A stretch of 64,000 nt of DNA, from NCBI GenBank assembly GCA_963642885.1, contig CAVIJI010000004.1:1-64000 (forward strand), written 5' to 3'. The stretch is from UMGS1696 sp963642885 (lineage in GTDB: Bacteria > Bacillota > Clostridia > Oscillospirales > CAG-272). Position 1 is the first letter of the stretch. Every line of letters begins with the position of its first letter. Below the pieces are notes generated by a model that made no database searches, had not been told where the DNA came from, and saw only the letters and a program-made list of their open reading frames with translations. Of this stretch, positions 60,603 through 64,000 are shown piece by piece. A program made the position numbers and the translations under genes.

Positions 60603-60845
60603 TCAGTTAAGTTTTGCGAGAACTTCGTTTTTGAAAAAGTCGTCGACTGTATCGGGAGAAACGGAATAGAAGGTATCATCTACGGTTACGCAAACACCTT
60701 CCTTGCATCTTCCCATGCAGAATGTTCCCGCGAGCTCTACCTTTCCGTCGAGGTTATTTTCGGCAACGAGCTTCTGTAATGCTTCTACAACATAACGGGA
60801 GCCTTTGAGATGACATGAGCTTCCTATACAAACTGTGATTTTCAT
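60603..60845 (-). CDS. Thioredoxin-like [2Fe-2S] protein (tandem copy)
   Basis: 80 residues, paralogous to the next gene: CIGSSCHLKGS and FCMGRCKEG hold the cysteines; the C-terminal halves align through VTVDD and FF(K)NEVLAKLN. First gene of the operon, behind AGAGGAGA. The tandem pair suggests two redox partners, one per hydrogenase, though this is inference. Confidence 0.85.
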   Translation of the reverse strand: MKITVCIGSSCHLKGSRYVVEALQKLVAENNLDGKVELAGTFCMGRCKEGVCVTVDDTFYSVSPDTVDDFFKNEVLAKLN

Positions 60846-60918
60846 GATAATTCTCCTCTTTTATCTTTAAATAATATAAGTTTAAAAAAATGAAGACCAG
60901 CTTATATCAATCCAAAGC

Positions 60919-60947
60919 ATTATATCATACATCATCATTTTATACAA
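60919..60947 (-). promoter_or_regulatory. Promoter of the hydrogenase operon
   Basis: Minus strand: TTGTAT (60942-60947), 17-bp spacer, TATAAT (60919-60924), about 65 nt upstream of the first ATG. Confidence 0.7.
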
Positions 60948-60983
60948 TACTCTGTTTGACATAAAGGTATATCAAAAATGATA

Positions 60984-61922
60984 TTACTCCGAATCTTTTT
61001 TGACAAATCTCTCTTTTGCCGCCATCAGCTCATCGATAAATTTCAAATCAAGCGGCGTGAGATTATAATCTTTTTTGTAAATAAGTACGTCTTTGTAGAT
61101 TTTCGTGTTGTCCTCGCATACGCGCTGAACGAGATCGTATCTTTCTACCATATCATACGGGAGCGGTGAAACCCACATGAAGGTACGGCTGTTTGAGGAA
61201 AGAAGCTCGAACTGGCTGGCACGCTCGAATATAAATATGCGCTTGTTTATATCGTCCGGCAATTCTTCTTTCTTTACCTCATAAAACGGCAATGACGGAA
61301 CGTATGGATCCGCATGCGCTATTTCGATATAATCTTTGAGGTCGGAGTATAGAATCTTCGGCTTGAGTGCCAGCTTATGCTCACAGCTCATAAGCAGAAT
61401 ATACGAAAAATCGGTTATCGTTTCATACGCGAATCCCTTTTCATCAAGCATATTACGGAAATATTTGTCAAAGTGTTCCGCGTATCGTATTATTCCGAGC
61501 TTGTAGTCCGATTTCAGTATATTGTTGATAACTCGCATGGAGTTTGTCTCTTTGTAAAAAATTTCGGCTGCCGCATCGGAACGTATGCTGTTTGTGAATT
61601 TCGAAAACGCATATGAAATATAACTTGCTCTCGGTACGGATATCGAAAAACGCTGCTTCGCACTGTTTTCCGATTTATATAGCTCTTCGATTTCGTCCAC
61701 CTGACGGAGGATTTTTTGAGCATAGGCAATAAAGCCCTCTCCTTCGGGAGTCAATACCATTCCCTTTGAAGAACGCTGAAAAATCGTAATTCCGAGAGAG
61801 GTTTCAAGCTCTTTTATGGCGCGGCTGAGATTGGGCTGACCCATATACAGGTTATCGGCTGCTTTGTTAATCGAACCGCAGCGTGCAACTTCGACCGCGT
61901 ATTTCAGATGGACCAAATTCAA
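60984..61922 (-). CDS. LysR-family transcriptional regulator
   Basis: 312 residues. HTH: YAVEVARCGSINKAADNLYM, then GQPNLSRAIKELETSLG. Effector domain about 90-300. Start is TTG 61922 behind GGAGG; no ATG fits. Located directly upstream of and codirectional with the hydrogenase promoter, so it may regulate it. No terminator is seen between them. Confidence 0.9.
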   Translation of the reverse strand: MNLVHLKYAVEVARCGSINKAADNLYMGQPNLSRAIKELETSLGITIFQRSSKGMVLTPEGEGFIAYAQKILRQVDEIEELYKSENSAKQRFSISVPRASYISYAFSKFTNSIRSDAAAEIFYKETNSMRVINNILKSDYKLGIIRYAEHFDKYFRNMLDEKGFAYETITDFSYILLMSCEHKLALKPKILYSDLKDYIEIAHADPYVPSLPFYEVKKEELPDDINKRIFIFERASQFELLSSNSRTFMWVSPLPYDMVERYDLVQRVCEDNTKIYKDVLIYKKDYNLTPLDLKFIDELMAAKERFVKKDSE

Positions 61923-61990
61923 TTAATCGTACCTCCGTACATGAAAAGATTGTATATCGAGAATATCACGCAGTAAATCTACGGATAAAC

Positions 61991-62635
61991 TTAAAGCGAT
62001 TCCATTAATTTTCTGTCCTCATCGGTGATGCGTTTATCCTTATAGTAGAACTGTCTGTCGTGTTCGTTTATTTCACGAAGTACATGACAGGGATTGCCTA
62101 CGGCTACGACATTCGCGGGTATATCTTTTGTGACAATGCTTCCCGCACCGATAACGGTATTATCGCCGATTGTTACACCGGGAAGAATAACGGCACCTGC
62201 ACCTATCCAGCAGTTGCGTCCGATATGTACGGGTATATTAAACTGAAAGACCTTTTCTCTGTACTCGGGGGCGATGGGGTGTCCCGCTGTCGCTATCGTT
62301 ACATTGGGACCGATCATGGTATATTCTCCGATGTAAATATGAGAATCGTCAACGAGAGTCAGATTGAAATTGGCGTATACATGTGCACCGAGATGAACGT
62401 GATGACCGCCCCAGTTTGCGTGAAGCGGAGGCTCGATATAACAGCCCTCGCCGAGTTCGGCAAACATTTTCGATAAGAGTTCCTGTCTTTTCTCTCCTTC
62501 GAAAGGTCTGGTCGCGTTATAATCGTACTGGAGCTCAAGACATTCGGCTTGCTTTTTCGCCATTTCCTCATCGGTGCAGGCATACAGCCTTTCAGATGTC
62601 ATTTTTTCCATGGTGGTAAGCTCTTGCTTTTCCAT
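61991..62635 (-). CDS. Maltose/galactoside-type sugar O-acetyltransferase
   Basis: 214 residues. N-terminal MTSERLYACTDEEM (Maac domain), catalytic NFNLTLVDDSHIYIG and ATAGHPIAPEYR (catalytic His), then the left-handed beta-helix hexapeptide repeats (IGRNCWIGAGAVILPGVTIG, NTVIGAGSIVTKDIPANVV). The closest families are Maa, LacA and NodL. AAAGGA before the ATG. Confidence 0.93.
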   Translation of the reverse strand: MEKQELTTMEKMTSERLYACTDEEMAKKQAECLELQYDYNATRPFEGEKRQELLSKMFAELGEGCYIEPPLHANWGGHHVHLGAHVYANFNLTLVDDSHIYIGEYTMIGPNVTIATAGHPIAPEYREKVFQFNIPVHIGRNCWIGAGAVILPGVTIGDNTVIGAGSIVTKDIPANVVAVGNPCHVLREINEHDRQFYYKDKRITDEDRKLMESL

Positions 62636-62672
62636 AAAAATAATTATCCTTTCATAATATATGCTACTATAT

Positions 62673-62701
62673 AATTATATCAATTCCGCATGGCGGTGTC
62701 A
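62673..62701 (-). promoter_or_regulatory. Promoter of the acetyltransferase gene with inverted repeat in the spacer
   Basis: Minus strand: TTGACA (62696-62701), 17-bp spacer, TATAAT (62673-62678). The spacer holds CCGC-ATG-GCGG (62685-62695), a candidate operator. Confidence 0.75.
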
Positions 62702-62735
62702 ATCGTTTTATACAGGAGTTTTTTGTGTAAATATA

Positions 62736-62780
62736 AATATGCGGTACCGCATGGCCTTTAACCGCACGGTACCGCATATT
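62736..62780 (-). terminator. Strong terminator hairpin of the solute-binding protein gene
   Basis: AATATGCGGTACCG (62736-62749) pairs with CGGTACCGCATATT (62767-62780), loop of 17 nt. The GGTACC core is self-complementary in each arm. AT-rich run follows on the minus strand. Confidence 0.75.
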
Positions 62781-62810
62781 AAATTATTCGTTTTAATTGT
62801 CAGACGGGAA

Positions 62811-64000
62811 TCAACCCTGTACGTCCTTAAGCGCTTCAATCGATTCGGATGATTTCTTGTCGAATTTCTCCTGAAGGCTTTGTGTCATGGATACAAGCTG
62901 TTCCGCACCGCTCTTCTGTACACTTGACAGGTATGAATTATATACATCCCATGAACCGTAGCACGTCGAGTAGTCGAATGTACGGTTTGCAGTTAAAATG
63001 TCAAGCATTTCGGTGGTATCTTCGTCACGTGCGATTTTACCCTTCAGTGTTGTGTCGTAATACGCTTCCGTCAGGTAAGCATCGGAGTAAATCGCCATTG
63101 CTTCGATAACATCGCCTATAACCTCGCGGTTTGCCGAGGCGGTCTGAGGTATGCACATTGCCTGCGCTGTTGCCTCCATTGAACAGGTGTAATATCCCTG
63201 ATTTTCGTCACGCATCGGGAAGGGAAGTACGCCAAACGGGTTTTCCATATTATCACGGAGTTCTTCTATAGATCCGAGCTGCATAATAAAGAACAGACAC
63301 ATGTCTGTGTAGAAGCTGGTATAACCCCAGTTGTCGTTGTTGACGATTACAGACAGATTTTCATCGTTCAAAAGGGCTGCGACTTTCTCGGTAACTGCGA
63401 TGACATCGTCGGATGCGGTGTTTAATACAAACTTTGTTTCATCCGCGTCATCGCTGAGATATACAAGCTGTACACCGCCGCCGTCTACAAGAGACAGATA
63501 TTGTCCTATGCCGGTTACCAGTCCGTACATATCGCCTTCGTTTCGGATACCGTCACCGTTCGCATCGGAGGAGACGGCTTTCATCAGTTCGCCCATCTTG
63601 TCGAGAGTCCATTTCTGCTCACGCACAAGTGTGTACGGATTGTCCAGCGTATAACGATCTATAAGCGTCTTGTTGAAATACAGCGCGCTGCATCCTTCCA
63701 TTGAGTGAATGTTTGTGTCGTTGCAGGCAAAGAACAGTCTTCCGTTGAATGTGAATGCGTCTACCGAGTTTTTATCCCACCATGCGGGTTCAAAGGATAA
63801 TGCTTCGAAAGAGTTTAAATCCAATAGGTTGCCGGACTCTGCCGTAGGCAGTAAGCTGTTAATGCGCTCCCATACCTGGTCGTATTCGTCCGAACCCGAA
63901 TTAACGGATTTCTTTATGTATTGCGGAGCAGCCTTCGTTTCCTCAAGTGAAAGCTTTACGTTGTAGAGTTCTTCGATAAATAATTTACGCTCGTATACCG
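62811..64000 (-). CDS. ABC sugar-type solute-binding protein (5' end beyond window)
   Basis: Minus-strand frame open from 62811 to the window edge at 64000, so the N-terminus and signal peptide are not seen. About 396 codons are visible. Near the edge it reads VYERKLFIEELYNVKLSLEE; downstream are LFFACNDTNIHSMEG, ALYFNKTLIDRYTLDNPYTL, KWTLDKMGELMKAVSSDANG, DGIRNEGDMYGLVTG (EF-hand-like acidic loop) and GVLPFPMRDENQGYY. These fit the family-1 extracellular solute-binding fold, likely sugar or oligosaccharide. Two in-frame ATG/TTG codons inside are internal. Its permeases must lie outside the window. Confidence 0.8.
   Translation of the reverse strand, partial: VYERKLFIEELYNVKLSLEETKAAPQYIKKSVNSGSDEYDQVWERINSLLPTAESGNLLDLNSFEALSFEPAWWDKNSVDAFTFNGRLFFACNDTNIHSMEGCSALYFNKTLIDRYTLDNPYTLVREQKWTLDKMGELMKAVSSDANGDGIRNEGDMYGLVTGIGQYLSLVDGGGVQLVYLSDDADETKFVLNTASDDVIAVTEKVAALLNDENLSVIVNNDNWGYTSFYTDMCLFFIMQLGSIEELRDNMENPFGVLPFPMRDENQGYYTCSMEATAQAMCIPQTASANREVIGDVIEAMAIYSDAYLTEAYYDTTLKGKIARDEDTTEMLDILTANRTFDYSTCYGSWDVYNSYLSSVQKSGAEQLVSMTQSLQEKFDKKSSESIEALKDVQG

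Noticed and set aside
60331..60845. NuoE/HydC subunits of a bifurcating hydrogenase
   Set aside because: They are stand-alone 80-residue proteins, and no HydB/NuoF flavin subunit is present.
1..64000. CRISPR arrays, IS elements or prophage
   Set aside because: No spaced direct repeats, transposases or integrases were seen; only one short mobile-element remnant at about 25.8 kb.

Overview
The window looks like a scaffolded metagenome-assembled chromosome segment of an anaerobic, carbohydrate-degrading Clostridia-type Firmicute, probably a gut resident. The basis is moderate GC, strong GGAGG-type ribosome binding sites, TTG and GTG starts, many near-consensus sigma-A promoters (often TTGACA-N17-TATAAT), non-bifurcating [FeFe]-hydrogenase genes, a DUF1836 regulator, a CotH-family surface protein and a wide set of glycoside hydrolases with no oxygen-respiration genes. 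No phage, IS element or CRISPR array is intact here. Two 10-N scaffold gaps are present (4702-4711, 21831-21840).

Layout. 0-7 kb: homoserine dehydrogenase, an internally duplicated EamA transporter, a Gfo/Idh oxidoreductase plus sugar epimerase pair, guaB, and an AraC regulator. 7.3-12.6 kb: one operon with a DUF1836 regulator, NfeD-like protein, flotillin, GH110-like beta-helix protein and ComEC-type metallo-beta-lactamase protein. 12.7-16 kb: mtaB, ogt and an M24 peptidase. 16-21.6 kb: an agarase-like glycoside hydrolase, then a CotH protein and a discoidin/InlB-repeat protein, both membrane anchored. 21.7-25.6 kb: FtsH flanked by two CmpB-family (PF06541) membrane proteins. 25.7-26 kb: a decayed fragment resembling polyvalent mobile-element proteins. 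26-28.5 kb: a metallophosphoesterase and gdhA. 28.7-34.2 kb: an operon of DUF362 ferredoxin protein, ispE, GH2 and an Eis-like acetyltransferase. 34.3-42.7 kb: M20 peptidase, D-lyxose isomerase, GHL6 hydrolase, a LURP-one protein, MATE, uxaC and a sugar epimerase. 42.8-46.4 kb: a second MATE, a LysR/EamA divergent pair and tRNA-Leu(CAA). 46.4-55.8 kb: GH51, a CBM9-like surface protein, an alpha/beta hydrolase, GDPD, PfkB kinase, MFS, GH29 and GH43-like. 56-60.9 kb: a hydrogenase operon. 61-64 kb: LysR, a sugar acetyltransferase and a truncated solute-binding protein.

How the genes fit together. The hydrolases (GH2, GH29, GH43-like, GH51, GH110-like, agarase-like, GHL6, esterase-like) mostly lack signal peptides, so they probably act inside the cell on imported oligosaccharides. 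The epimerases, uxaC, lyxose isomerase and PfkB kinase would feed the sugars into central metabolism, and the surface proteins (CotH, discoidin/InlB, CBM9) could mediate attachment. Reductant is probably disposed of as H2: the hydrogenase operon combines a catalytic group-B-like [FeFe] hydrogenase with a PAS-bearing, sensor-like [FeFe] hydrogenase, a PP2C/SpoIIE phosphatase and two thioredoxin-like [2Fe-2S] proteins, which suggests H2-responsive control. The least described unit is CmpB-FtsH-CmpB, a candidate membrane-proteolysis module.
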